Positions 38,773-47,744 of a DNA stretch of 64,000 bases are shown in pieces. Position 1 is the first letter of the stretch. Each line of letters begins with the position of its first letter. Source of the DNA: Neptunitalea lumnitzerae (lineage in GTDB: Bacteria > Bacteroidota > Bacteroidia > Flavobacteriales > Flavobacteriaceae); NCBI RefSeq assembly GCF_027924185.1, contig NZ_BRVO01000002.1, positions 558,001 through 622,000 of the forward strand. The letters run 5' to 3'. A model generated the notes under the pieces. The model had not been told where the DNA came from. It saw only the letters and a program-made list of their open reading frames with translations, and did not search any database. The translations under genes were made by a program, and so were the position numbers.

Positions 38773-39699
38773 TTATGTATTTTGAAAAATCTTTTTTAAG
38801 TAAGCTACATTAGCTCCGTAATTGGCTTTTACATTTCGTACTTGCTCTATATCTCTAGAACGCTCTACAATAAGCCATCCCTTCCAGTTCATATCATCAA
38901 GAGTAGCTTTTATCTTGGGCATATCTATACTTTCATCATTTTGAAGCCAAACCCTATCGGTATTAGATGCATGAATTTGTCCAATATTCTTTTTGCCTAA
39001 AATTTTTAACTCACTACAAATGTCTCTTCCGTTATCTACAGCATTAGCAAAATTGAAAGAGCTTTTAATATGTCTAGACCCTACTTCTTTCAAAAATTCC
39101 AATTCTTCTTTGGCTCCATAAGAAGTTTCTACTGCTATTACTCCATCTATTTCAGCTACTTGTTTAGCTGCCCATTGCAATCTTTTTACAATTTCTTCTC
39201 GTAATTCAGGGTGTTTAACCATATCTCCTTCTACACCCAATGGCAGATAGGCCGTTTTAACCCCCATATTTTTCATAGTATTTATACAATCCTGGACCAT
39301 AATATTTACAGTAGCACGTTCTGCAAAAGATTGCGCATAAAAACCAGACATAGCAATAGAACTAATTCCTACTCCCAATTCTTTAGATTTATTTAAAAAC
39401 TTTTCTCGTTCCTCAGGATTTCCTAGCTTACTATCAAATGTGGTTCTTGCTCCCAAACCTCCCATATCTAATTCTATTCCATCTGCATTAATTTCCTTTG
39501 CTAAAGCAAAAGCACTTAATTTCTGACGTTTTAAAATCATCCAATCACAAACAGCTATTTTATAGCGTTGCTCTTTACCATAAGACATCGCAAAAAGCGA
39601 ATTACTACAAGCACCTGCTAACAAAGCACCAGACGCTAGTGCAGATAATTTTATAAAATCTCTTCTTTTATATTGTATCTTATTTTTCATTTTCTCCAT
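38773..39699 (-). CDS. Tat-exported TIM-barrel sugar isomerase/epimerase-like protein
   Basis: This 308-residue protein starts with a twin-arginine type signal (KRRDFIKLSALASGALLAGACS) that also has a lipobox-like Cys. It should cross the inner membrane folded. The mature part is an AP-endonuclease-2/xylose-isomerase-like barrel, with INADGIELDMGGLG, EREKFLNKSKELGVGISSIA, EIDGVIAVETSYG and NWKGWLIVERSRD, which carry the Asp/Glu/His metal ligands of the family. Members isomerise or epimerise sugars or sugar acids, often with a divalent metal. Location outside the cytoplasm suggests action on free monosaccharides released in the periplasm. Its start overlaps the 3' end of the sialidase-fold gene by 20 bases, implying translational coupling. 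A second ATG three codons in is an alternative start. Confidence 0.8.
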   Translation of the reverse strand: MEKMKNKIQYKRRDFIKLSALASGALLAGACSNSLFAMSYGKEQRYKIAVCDWMILKRQKLSAFALAKEINADGIELDMGGLGARTTFDSKLGNPEEREKFLNKSKELGVGISSIAMSGFYAQSFAERATVNIMVQDCINTMKNMGVKTAYLPLGVEGDMVKHPELREEIVKRLQWAAKQVAEIDGVIAVETSYGAKEELEFLKEVGSRHIKSSFNFANAVDNGRDICSELKILGKKNIGQIHASNTDRVWLQNDESIDMPKIKATLDDMNWKGWLIVERSRDIEQVRNVKANYGANVAYLKKIFQNT

Positions 39700-40867
39700 T
39701 ATTATTAGTCAATTCTTCTCCTACAGCGGTTATATTTACTTTTTTACCAGGCCACTTACCATCAGTTATTGGAAAACTTACTAGCTTAGAAGGGTCTATT
39801 TTAACATATTTAATTCGTTCCCTTCTCCAGGTATAAATAGCGTGTAGCATTCCGTCTGAACTTTGGAAAATAGATGGATAAGAATATTGACTAATATCCG
39901 AGTCTTCCAATATTAGAGCAGCCTCCCAATCAATACCATTATCTGAAACAGAAATGTTCAAAGGAGTTCTAGGGCCTTTTATCTTACCATCAGGAGGTAA
40001 AACATGGTTATATATTAATACATGTTTACCGTTGTCCATGGTTACAGCATCTGTACCACTGTTATTGTTGGGTAAATTCATTAAGGTTAAAGGTGTCCAA
40101 GTAATTCCGTTATCGGTAGACCATGCTGTAGCTAAAGCTCTGCTACGGCTTCTACATATAATTTGTAATTTACCATCTCCATGTTTTAAAATACTTGGTT
40201 GTATCGCATCTATAATCTCTGTATTTCTAGAAAGGGTATCTGTCATTTTCCAGGTTTTACCAAAATCTTTGGTATACTCCATTCGTACATGCCAGCCATT
40301 GCCCTCTGTACTTGTTGGACAAAGCAATGTTCCGTTTTCTAATAATTCTGGTTTATTTTTAACCGGACCAATATAATGTTCAGGAAGTTTCTCTGGCTTA
40401 GACCAAGTTTTACCATTATCTGATGATCTGGTTAACATACCCCACCATTCAGATGGCTTAGGACCTACTTTATAAAATAACATTAAATCTCCATCAGGTA
40501 TTTGAAATAAAACAGGATTCCATGTAGGGTACCTTAAAGTGTCATTAATCACTCCATCTGCAACTTGTTCTGGTGTAGACCATTTTTCTTTATCACGAGT
40601 ACTCACCCATATTGTTACATCCGGATTACGTTCTTTGGTACCGCCAAACCATGCAGCAACCATAGTACCGTTGGTAGCCTCTGTAATAGTAGCAGCGTGA
40701 CAAGAAGGGTAAGGTGCTTCTTCAAAAACAAATTCATCTGTTACAATTCCCTCACGCCATGTTTTACTTTCTAGTGTTACTTCAGGAGTACAACCGAAAA
40801 TACATAACACTATTATTAGTTGTAAACAACCTATATATTGTTTGTAGTTTATATGCTTAATATTCAT
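39680..40867 (-). CDS. Sialidase-fold (BNR/Asp-box) propeller hydrolase
   Basis: This 395-residue lipoprotein (Cys26 in IFGC) is a six-bladed propeller with Asp-box repeats: SSDNGKTW (148-155), TKDFGKTW, STDNGITW and SVSDNGIDW. The N-terminal PSCHAATI and AAWFGGTKERNPDVTIW motifs mark a group usually annotated exo-alpha-sialidase. In a pectin-type operon sialic acid is unlikely. The same fold is used for ulosonic acids such as Kdo and Dha (both found in RG-II) and for rhamnose-glucuronate links (GH145), so those are better candidates. No confident family can be given from the sequence. A 64-base gap separates it from the GH78 gene upstream, and it overlaps the isomerase-like gene. Confidence 0.75.
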   Translation of the reverse strand: MNIKHINYKQYIGCLQLIIVLCIFGCTPEVTLESKTWREGIVTDEFVFEEAPYPSCHAATITEATNGTMVAAWFGGTKERNPDVTIWVSTRDKEKWSTPEQVADGVINDTLRYPTWNPVLFQIPDGDLMLFYKVGPKPSEWWGMLTRSSDNGKTWSKPEKLPEHYIGPVKNKPELLENGTLLCPTSTEGNGWHVRMEYTKDFGKTWKMTDTLSRNTEIIDAIQPSILKHGDGKLQIICRSRSRALATAWSTDNGITWTPLTLMNLPNNNSGTDAVTMDNGKHVLIYNHVLPPDGKIKGPRTPLNISVSDNGIDWEAALILEDSDISQYSYPSIFQSSDGMLHAIYTWRRERIKYVKIDPSKLVSFPITDGKWPGKKVNITAVGEELTNNNGENEK

Positions 40868-40915
40868 AGTTAGTATGTTTAGTTTCTATATTTTAATGTC
40901 TTCTTTTATCACCTA

Positions 40916-40922
40916 CAAATTA
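40916..40922 (-). promoter_or_regulatory. Possible internal promoter before the sialidase-fold gene
   Basis: The 64-base gap 40868-40931 is one of the longer gaps inside the right-hand operon. On the minus strand bases 40922-40916 read TAATTTG, the same shortened TAnTTTG form seen upstream of susC and the HTCS gene. A start from it would give a leader of about 40 bases. Such short boxes occur by chance in AT-rich DNA, so this is weak. Confidence 0.25.
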
Positions 40923-40931
40923 TCCTATATA

Positions 40932-43688
40932 TCATAAGTGTAATTTGCCCGTTTCTATATAGTATGTTCCCGCAGGCACAGTTATCTCTATACCTTCATC
41001 ACTTACCTTATAAAAAAGGTTTAGAGCATCTATTTTCTCTCCATTAATTTTTAATTTTTCTATTTGTTGTGAAGGAACAAGTACCTTAGCAGAGGTGTTT
41101 ACAGGCACCGTAATTTCCCAGTATAATTTTCCTTTTCGCTTTTGCCAATTACTAGTTACTTTTCCATATACCGATTGGTAAGAAGCCTTCACATAATTTA
41201 AATCTATTGAAAAATTAGGTTTCATTTCCAACACCTTAAACCCTGGTTGTATAGTTGAAGATTTAATACCAGCTACATTCTCAAAATACCAAATCAATAA
41301 ATCTCCTAAAAGCATTACATGGTTTTGAGAATTCATTTTAGGGTTGGCGGTGTTGCCATTCCATAACTCCCAAATGGTAGTTGCTCCATTTTCTGCCATA
41401 TACCCCCAGCTTGGGTATGTTTTATTAGAAGCCAATGTAAATGCCAAATCAGGTCTACCAAACTCTGAAAGTGTTCTCATTAAAAATTGGGTACCAATTA
41501 CCCCTGTGCTTATATGACTGTTGTACTTTTGCTCTATCTGATTTGCCATATTTGTAAACACTTGTTGCTCATCTTCTGATGGTACCATTTCAAAAGCTAA
41601 TGGCAGTATATTAGAAGTAACCGTATTATTACTGTAGGTTTTAGAAGATTCATTAAAGAATTTCTTATGGAATGCTATCTTAATTCGTTTTCTTAAATCA
41701 GCGTAATAAGTAACATCTGATAGTTCTCCATTAAGCTGAGCAAAGTCTTGCATAATATCTAACAAATAGAAATAAAATGCACTAGAAATAAGTTCTCCAT
41801 CTGTTTTTAAAGCTGCATCTTTGGCATGAATCAACTCCAAAGATTCCGGCGGAACGCACCAATCTCCATACTTATCTTTATTCATTAAATCGTTTTTAAG
41901 ATAATTGGATTCCATGTACAGTATCCATTTCTTCATATACGGATAATGCTTTTTTATTACAGCAGTATCTGCATACTGATGGTACAACATGTTAGCTACA
42001 GTTATATATGTACCAGGCCAGGTTACATTGTCTCCATAATACCTCCAAAAAGCAGGTGCTACATCGGGGATACCACCATCTTCGGTTTGGGCATATCTAA
42101 TATCATCTAACCATTTTGCATAAAGCGTATGATTATTAAAAACAAAACTTTCTCCATAAGCACCTGTGGTACGATCTCCTAACCAAGGTTGTCTCTCATT
42201 ACGCTGCGGACAATCTACAGGCATTCCTTTATAATTACTACGTATACCCCAGAAAGCATTTTTAAACACTTGGTTCATTATTTCATTAGAACATTCAAAT
42301 GTTCCTGTAGTTTCTAAGTCGTCATAAACAACCTTGCCTATAAAATCTTCTACAGTAGGTAAATACCTGTAACCTGAAATCTCAACATACCTAAATCCAT
42401 GATATACAAATCTAGGCTCCCAAACTTCTACTCCACCTCCCTTGAGAATATAGGTATCTGTAACCTCTGCATCTCTTAAATTTTCTCTGTACAAACTTCC
42501 GTCCTCTTTTAATGATTCTGAAAATTTAAGTTGAATGCTATCTCCTTCTTGTCCTCTTACTTTTAACTGAAGCCAACCTGCCATGTTTTGCCCCATATCT
42601 AAAATATAGGTTCCGTACTTCGTTGTTTTAATATGCTTAGGTTGAACTGAATCTTTAACAGTCATACCCGGTGTCATTTGAGCTTCATAAAATCCACCAG
42701 GTTCTTGTACCCATGAAGCATTTATCCAGTCACTATCATTAAACCCTGCGGAACTCCAACCTCTTATTTCTTTTCTAGCGTCGTAAACTTCACCATCGTA
42801 CTCGTTATTAGAACGAATAGGTCCATCACCAGTAAGCTTCCAACTTTCATCCGTTTTTATGACTTCTGTGGTTCCATCATCGTAAGTAATAACTAATTGC
42901 ATGGCTAATTTTGGATACCCGAAAGTTTTAATTTTATAAGGTTTATAATCTTGCCTCATGGTAAAAAACCTTCCATTTCCTAAAATGACACCGATTGCAT
43001 TATTGTCTTTAACTAACTCTTCAGTTACATCCAATACATTATATTTTACATTTTTAGTATAATCAGTTGGTAAAGGAGCCAAAACCTGATTCCCTAGTTT
43101 GGCACCATTTATATATAATTCATAAAGTCCCAATCCCATAATATATGCTCTTGCTTGTTTTATGGATTTGTCTACTCTAAATTCCTTTCTAACATATCTA
43201 GATGATAGTTTAGAATGCGTTGTAATACTATCCCATTCAAAAGGATGGTCATATCCTATCCATCTGGTAGATTTCCAGTTCGCATAGGTTAAAATACCCA
43301 TACTCCAATGAGCTGTTTCACTCCACTGGGTTTCGCCTTTATTTGTCCATACCTTAACTTTCCAATATGCATCTTCCTTATCTTTTAAAGGTTTTCCTGC
43401 ATATTTTACGTGTATTGAATTATCTGAAGCTACCTTTCCTGAATCCCACAAATCTACTTGATTATGATTCAGTTTTTCTTCTGAGCTAGCTACTAGTATT
43501 TGATACCCTTCTTGATATACATTGTTTTCAGAAGCAAACAGTTGCCAACTCAATCGCGGATTCAAAACATCTATTCCTAATGGATTATCTAGTATTTCAC
43601 ACTTTAGCGCACGAACTTCTTGAGCTGCTAAAACGTTTGAATTAAAAAACATTAATAGTCCTATTATGTATACTAAAATCCGCATCAT
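40932..43688 (-). CDS. GH78 alpha-L-rhamnosidase (first of two)
   Basis: This 918-residue protein has a signal peptide ending VLAAQ. Family domains appear in order: N-terminal fibronectin-like domain (ALKCEILDNPLGID, RLSWQL), two beta-sandwich domains (ARAYIMGLGLYELYINGAKLG; YILDMGQNMAGWLQLKVRG), an (alpha/alpha)6 barrel from about 470, and a C-terminal beta domain. The general acid is Glu498 in DCPQRNERQPWLGD and the likely base is Glu774 in TTIWELW, both hallmarks of inverting GH78 enzymes. It removes terminal alpha-L-rhamnose. It shares only the family pattern with the other GH78 at 49162-51939, so the two probably act on different linkages. It begins four bases after the upstream gene. 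Confidence 0.92.
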   Translation of the reverse strand: MMRILVYIIGLLMFFNSNVLAAQEVRALKCEILDNPLGIDVLNPRLSWQLFASENNVYQEGYQILVASSEEKLNHNQVDLWDSGKVASDNSIHVKYAGKPLKDKEDAYWKVKVWTNKGETQWSETAHWSMGILTYANWKSTRWIGYDHPFEWDSITTHSKLSSRYVRKEFRVDKSIKQARAYIMGLGLYELYINGAKLGNQVLAPLPTDYTKNVKYNVLDVTEELVKDNNAIGVILGNGRFFTMRQDYKPYKIKTFGYPKLAMQLVITYDDGTTEVIKTDESWKLTGDGPIRSNNEYDGEVYDARKEIRGWSSAGFNDSDWINASWVQEPGGFYEAQMTPGMTVKDSVQPKHIKTTKYGTYILDMGQNMAGWLQLKVRGQEGDSIQLKFSESLKEDGSLYRENLRDAEVTDTYILKGGGVEVWEPRFVYHGFRYVEISGYRYLPTVEDFIGKVVYDDLETTGTFECSNEIMNQVFKNAFWGIRSNYKGMPVDCPQRNERQPWLGDRTTGAYGESFVFNNHTLYAKWLDDIRYAQTEDGGIPDVAPAFWRYYGDNVTWPGTYITVANMLYHQYADTAVIKKHYPYMKKWILYMESNYLKNDLMNKDKYGDWCVPPESLELIHAKDAALKTDGELISSAFYFYLLDIMQDFAQLNGELSDVTYYADLRKRIKIAFHKKFFNESSKTYSNNTVTSNILPLAFEMVPSEDEQQVFTNMANQIEQKYNSHISTGVIGTQFLMRTLSEFGRPDLAFTLASNKTYPSWGYMAENGATTIWELWNGNTANPKMNSQNHVMLLGDLLIWYFENVAGIKSSTIQPGFKVLEMKPNFSIDLNYVKASYQSVYGKVTSNWQKRKGKLYWEITVPVNTSAKVLVPSQQIEKLKINGEKIDALNLFYKVSDEGIEITVPAGTYYIETGKLHL

Positions 43689-43692
43689 TGCC

Positions 43693-45270
43693 TTATTCTA
43701 TCACTAAGTGTTCTAATGAATTAGAAGAAGCTACTTCCTCTCCATTCTTAAAAATTCTTAACCCTTTTCCTTTTTGGTATTTATCTCCAGTTTTATCCCA
43801 AAGTATGGTTATAGTATTTCCATGGTATAACACATTGTCTAGGCAAAACCAATCCCACGTATTCTCAGGTATTAAAGGATTTACTTCTATCTTACCATCT
43901 GCTCTAGGGCGTAAACCTACTAAACCTGTAATGATTAAATCGTTAAAAGTAGAATGGTTGTAGTAACGACTGCGCTCTCTATCGCCCATTAACCAATATC
44001 CTGTTGTTTCATCTAGATATTCACCAATGTAAGGTCTACCACGGTAGTATTGAGATTCTACATATTTATTCAATTGTAAAAAATAATCGTCTTTAGTTAC
44101 CACTTCCTGAGTATAACTGTTAAGTACATTAGCCAAAGCAGTTAAGGTTTGCGAAGTAGCAAACGGCCAAACGGCACCATCCCATTCACACGTACCTGAG
44201 CCATGACTTCTAAAAAGCGGACTTCTTCTTTCTGCAGTGGTTAAACCAAATGGAGCATTAAACCCGTTTTCGTCTTTAAATTGTTCCCAAGCCTTCTCAT
44301 ATCCTTTATTCTTTTCGGGTAAGTTAAAGTACCAAGGAATAAAACCTATAGCTTCTCTAACCTGTGCTAAGGTATCTTTCTCTGTAAAGGTCTCAAAAAA
44401 GGAATCTTTTGGGTTCCATAGTTTTTCCTCTATTAATTCTTGTAAAGTAGCTGCTTTAGTTTTAAAGTAGTGCTCCTTCACATTATCATCCTTCATCTGA
44501 GCCATTTCAGCTAATGCCATAGCATTACCAAACATATAGCTATTAATAGTTGGCCTTGCATTTCTAACTCTCCGTCCACCACTTATAGATTCTTCCATAC
44601 CATCCTTTACATCGTTTTGCCAAAAAAGTCCATCCTTACGTTGACGATCTCCCTCCCATAAAGCGTATTCTTTTACCAAATCAGGAAACATATCTAGTAA
44701 AAAGTCTTTATCATTATCTACCTTATACTTGTTATATAAAGCATATGCATTCCAACTACTGAATTTTCTAAACTTTTTCATAAGTTCACCATCATTTCCC
44801 CTATACCAAAGTTGTACATTTTCATTGATGTATACAGGGTTGTGAACCCATCTAAATTCCATAATATGGTGTCCCAAAGCACAACTTATTAAATTGTATT
44901 TATCAGCATAACTTCTATCTACTAAAAATTCGGTAATAGCATAACCCTGTGGGGTCTTTTTAATATGCTTGCGTAGGCTCCACCATCTGTAATAATAGAT
45001 TTCTTCAAAATTTTGTTGAGGACACTCAAATAAAGGAATATTCTTCTCCATCCATACCCAAGCACTATCGTTAGGTATAGCTTCAGCAATATTCTCATCC
45101 TCCATGGTATTAAAATAGGTTACATAGTGCTTAAATTCAGAAGCCTGAAGTATCCCTTTGTTAGTTTCTGTTGTATTAGATATTACAGGCTTAGTAGAAG
45201 AGCAAGCTCCTAAGGTAATAAACATTAAAATTATAAAAACACTACGTATACTTTTTTTATACTGTACCAT
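43693..45270 (-). CDS. (alpha/alpha)6-barrel glycoside hydrolase (MGH1/GH63-like; possible GH142 relative)
   Basis: This 525-residue lipoprotein (lipobox GAC, Cys23) is all-helical in pattern, with the motifs of glucosidase/mannosylglycerate-hydrolase-like barrels: KFSSWNAYALYNKY, RPTINSYMFGNAMALAEMA, CEWDGAVWPFATSQTLTALA (about 361-380) and YNHSTFNDLIITGLVGLRP. Acidic residues around 218-227 and Glu362/Asp364 are candidate catalytic residues. The closest functional idea is the beta-L-arabinofuranosidase GH142, half of the bimodular RG-II enzyme BT1020, but this is from memory of fold type and needs checking. A short C-terminal beta segment closes the barrel. It is two bases after the GH95 stop and four bases before GH78. 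Confidence 0.65.
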   Translation of the reverse strand: MVQYKKSIRSVFIILMFITLGACSSTKPVISNTTETNKGILQASEFKHYVTYFNTMEDENIAEAIPNDSAWVWMEKNIPLFECPQQNFEEIYYYRWWSLRKHIKKTPQGYAITEFLVDRSYADKYNLISCALGHHIMEFRWVHNPVYINENVQLWYRGNDGELMKKFRKFSSWNAYALYNKYKVDNDKDFLLDMFPDLVKEYALWEGDRQRKDGLFWQNDVKDGMEESISGGRRVRNARPTINSYMFGNAMALAEMAQMKDDNVKEHYFKTKAATLQELIEEKLWNPKDSFFETFTEKDTLAQVREAIGFIPWYFNLPEKNKGYEKAWEQFKDENGFNAPFGLTTAERRSPLFRSHGSGTCEWDGAVWPFATSQTLTALANVLNSYTQEVVTKDDYFLQLNKYVESQYYRGRPYIGEYLDETTGYWLMGDRERSRYYNHSTFNDLIITGLVGLRPRADGKIEVNPLIPENTWDWFCLDNVLYHGNTITILWDKTGDKYQKGKGLRIFKNGEEVASSNSLEHLVIE

Positions 45271-45272
45271 AC

Positions 45273-47744
45273 TTATTTTGTTTTAAACATGTATGTTTTA
45301 CCTGCTTCGGTATTAAAGTCGTATTCTTTGTATTTAGGAAGTTTTAGTTTTTCTATGGTAGCTTTTTCAGAGATTACCGCCTGTTTAACAGGTGCATTAA
45401 AGTAAAACATATTACTATTTTCGCCTTTCGCCTTTTTTAATTTAGCTCCATTTGTTGCTATCAATTGCTCCAATAATCTTACTCTACACTTACCGCCTAA
45501 TTTAGATTGTACCGATAATGATATTAACTTATTATTCTTCCATTCTATATCTATTATAAAACCACCACGAGCTACTAAGCCAGTTATCTTTCCATCTTTC
45601 CAAACATCTGGTAGGGCTGGTAATACATGAATGGCTCCATCATGACTTTGCAATAACATTTCAGCTATACCTGCAGTACAGCCAAAATTCCCGTCAATTT
45701 GAAAAGGAGGATGTGAATCGAACAAATTAGAATAGGTTCCACCTCCCTTTTTCTTCTCTGATACTAAGCTTAGCTGATTGTTCAATAATTTATAAGCATG
45801 ATTACCATCTAATAATCTAGCCCATAAACATACTTTCCAGCCCATAGACCATCCAGTAGACGGATCTCCTCTATGTTCCAACGTTTTCTTAACCGACTGA
45901 AACAATTCTGGTGTTTTGAAAGGTGATATTTGATGACTTGGATAAATACCATACAGATGCGACACATGACGGTGTTTATCTTCAGGATCATCCCAATCTT
46001 CTGCCCATTCTTGTAACTGTCCATATTGTCCTATTTTCATCGGACCTATTTTTTCTCTTGCTTGCTTAAGCTTGTTAGCAAAATCTTGATCTTTATTTAG
46101 AATTTCAGTCGCTTTAATCACATTTGAGTATAAATCAAAAACTAATTGATTATCCATAGTAGCCCCAGAAGCTATAGCTGCTTTCCCCGTTTTACCATAA
46201 TGAGAATGTTCTGGCGAACTAGATGGTACTACAACCATCCAACCTGTATTTGGATCTTCTATCATAAAATCTAGGAAAAACTCAGCTGCTCCTTTCATTA
46301 CCGGATACATTTCTTCTAAATAAACTTTATCTCCCGTAAATAAATAGCGTTCCCAAGCATCTTGACACAACCAGGCACCTCCTGATGGCCACATACCCGA
46401 GGTAGCATAATCTATAGGACCTGTAATTCTCCATATATCAGTATTATGATGAAGTACCCAGCCATTAGCATCATACATTTTTCTGGCTGTTTCTGTTCCT
46501 GTTTCACTAACCTCTTTGATTAATTGTATAAAAGGTTCGTGCATTTCAGTAAGGTTAGTAACATCTGCTGGCCAATAATTCATTTCAGCATTGATGTTAG
46601 TAGTGTACTTGCTCTCCCATGGTGGTTGTAGCATATCGTTCCAGATTCCTTGTAAGTTGGCAGGTTGACCACCAGGTTGGGAAGAACTTAATAACAAATA
46701 CCTTCCAAATTGGAAATAAAGCGCAGCTAATTGTGGATCAAATTCTGAAGAAAAGTTAGCAACTCTTTCATCCGTTGGTTTATTGGCTGCTTCTGTAATT
46801 CCTAGATTAAAACTCACACGATTAAAAAATTTCTGGTAATACGCAACATGTGCCTTCTTTATAGCCTCAAAATTATTTTTTGAAGCTTTGGTTAAATAGT
46901 CTTTACACTTGTTCTCGGCTTCTACCTTATCTTCTAAAGTTTTATAGTTTTTAAAATTGGTAGCAATAGAAATATACAAGGTTACTTCATCTGCTCCAAT
47001 AATACTTAGGATTCCATTAGAGGATGATACTTTTCCACCTTGATTTACAGCTTTGGTTCTCCCTTGAAATACTACTCGTCCTTTTTGCCCCTCATACGTA
47101 CTTGTAACTCCTTTCAAAACAATGTTATCGTTCTCAGAATACGCATCCGTTTTATCAAAAGGACTATTCATTAATACATTACATGTTATTTTTGCATTTT
47201 GGTCAGCAGACAACTTAACTACAATTACATTGTCCTCAAAAGCTGTTAGTACCTCTCTAGTATACTTCACTCCATCAACCGAGTACGTTACTTTGGAAGT
47301 AGCATCAGCTATATTTAATTCCCTATAATAATTCGTATAATTGGCATGTTCAGGAAACGAAATATAAACACTCCCAAAGGTTTGATAAGGCATCCCATTA
47401 TTAGTTTGCGACATAATATCAGAAGTAGCTAAATCTTGTGCCTCTTTATATTTACCATCAAAAATAAGTTGTCTTACTGTTGGTAGTACCTTTAAAGCTT
47501 TGTCGTGTGCATTGCTATTAGGTGAACCAGCCCAAATGGTTTCTTCATTTAGCTGTAACCTTTCCATTTGAGGATTCCCAAAAACCATAGCTCCTAGTCT
47601 TCCGTTACCTAAAGGTAGGGCTTCATACCAATTGCTTGCCGGTTTATTATACCATAGTTTTAAATCTGTACTACTTTGGGCACTTCCTAAAATAGTAATA
47701 AAAAACAGTAGTGCGGTTTGTAGGTAGATGAGTTGTTTATTCAT
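45273..47744 (-). CDS. GH95 alpha-L-fucosidase or alpha-L-galactosidase
   Basis: This 823-residue secreted protein (signal ends GSAQ) matches GH95 along its length. The N-terminal beta domain has WYNKPASNWYEALPLGNGRL and LQLNEETIWAG; an (alpha/alpha)6 barrel follows from about 290, then a C-terminal beta domain. The conserved TTNINAEMNYWP holds Asn383 and Asn385, which activate water in the fucosidase studied by crystallography. Glu579 in QLQEWAEDW is the probable general acid. The family cleaves terminal alpha-L-fucose, or alpha-L-galactose as shown for the RG-II enzyme BT1010. I cannot separate these two from sequence by eye. Its start overlaps the esterase stop by four bases (ATGA), a sign of coupled translation. 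Confidence 0.92.
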   Translation of the reverse strand: MNKQLIYLQTALLFFITILGSAQSSTDLKLWYNKPASNWYEALPLGNGRLGAMVFGNPQMERLQLNEETIWAGSPNSNAHDKALKVLPTVRQLIFDGKYKEAQDLATSDIMSQTNNGMPYQTFGSVYISFPEHANYTNYYRELNIADATSKVTYSVDGVKYTREVLTAFEDNVIVVKLSADQNAKITCNVLMNSPFDKTDAYSENDNIVLKGVTSTYEGQKGRVVFQGRTKAVNQGGKVSSSNGILSIIGADEVTLYISIATNFKNYKTLEDKVEAENKCKDYLTKASKNNFEAIKKAHVAYYQKFFNRVSFNLGITEAANKPTDERVANFSSEFDPQLAALYFQFGRYLLLSSSQPGGQPANLQGIWNDMLQPPWESKYTTNINAEMNYWPADVTNLTEMHEPFIQLIKEVSETGTETARKMYDANGWVLHHNTDIWRITGPIDYATSGMWPSGGAWLCQDAWERYLFTGDKVYLEEMYPVMKGAAEFFLDFMIEDPNTGWMVVVPSSSPEHSHYGKTGKAAIASGATMDNQLVFDLYSNVIKATEILNKDQDFANKLKQAREKIGPMKIGQYGQLQEWAEDWDDPEDKHRHVSHLYGIYPSHQISPFKTPELFQSVKKTLEHRGDPSTGWSMGWKVCLWARLLDGNHAYKLLNNQLSLVSEKKKGGGTYSNLFDSHPPFQIDGNFGCTAGIAEMLLQSHDGAIHVLPALPDVWKDGKITGLVARGGFIIDIEWKNNKLISLSVQSKLGGKCRVRLLEQLIATNGAKLKKAKGENSNMFYFNAPVKQAVISEKATIEKLKLPKYKEYDFNTEAGKTYMFKTK

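Noticed and set aside
39954-40376. Plus-strand frame of 140 codons opposite the sialidase-fold gene
   Set aside because: It is antisense to Asp-box coding sequence, with no family match or plausible start region.
39680-40867. True sialidase acting on host sialic acid
   Set aside because: The Asp-box fold is shared by many activities, and the surrounding genes are pectin-type enzymes with no sialic acid uptake or catabolism genes.
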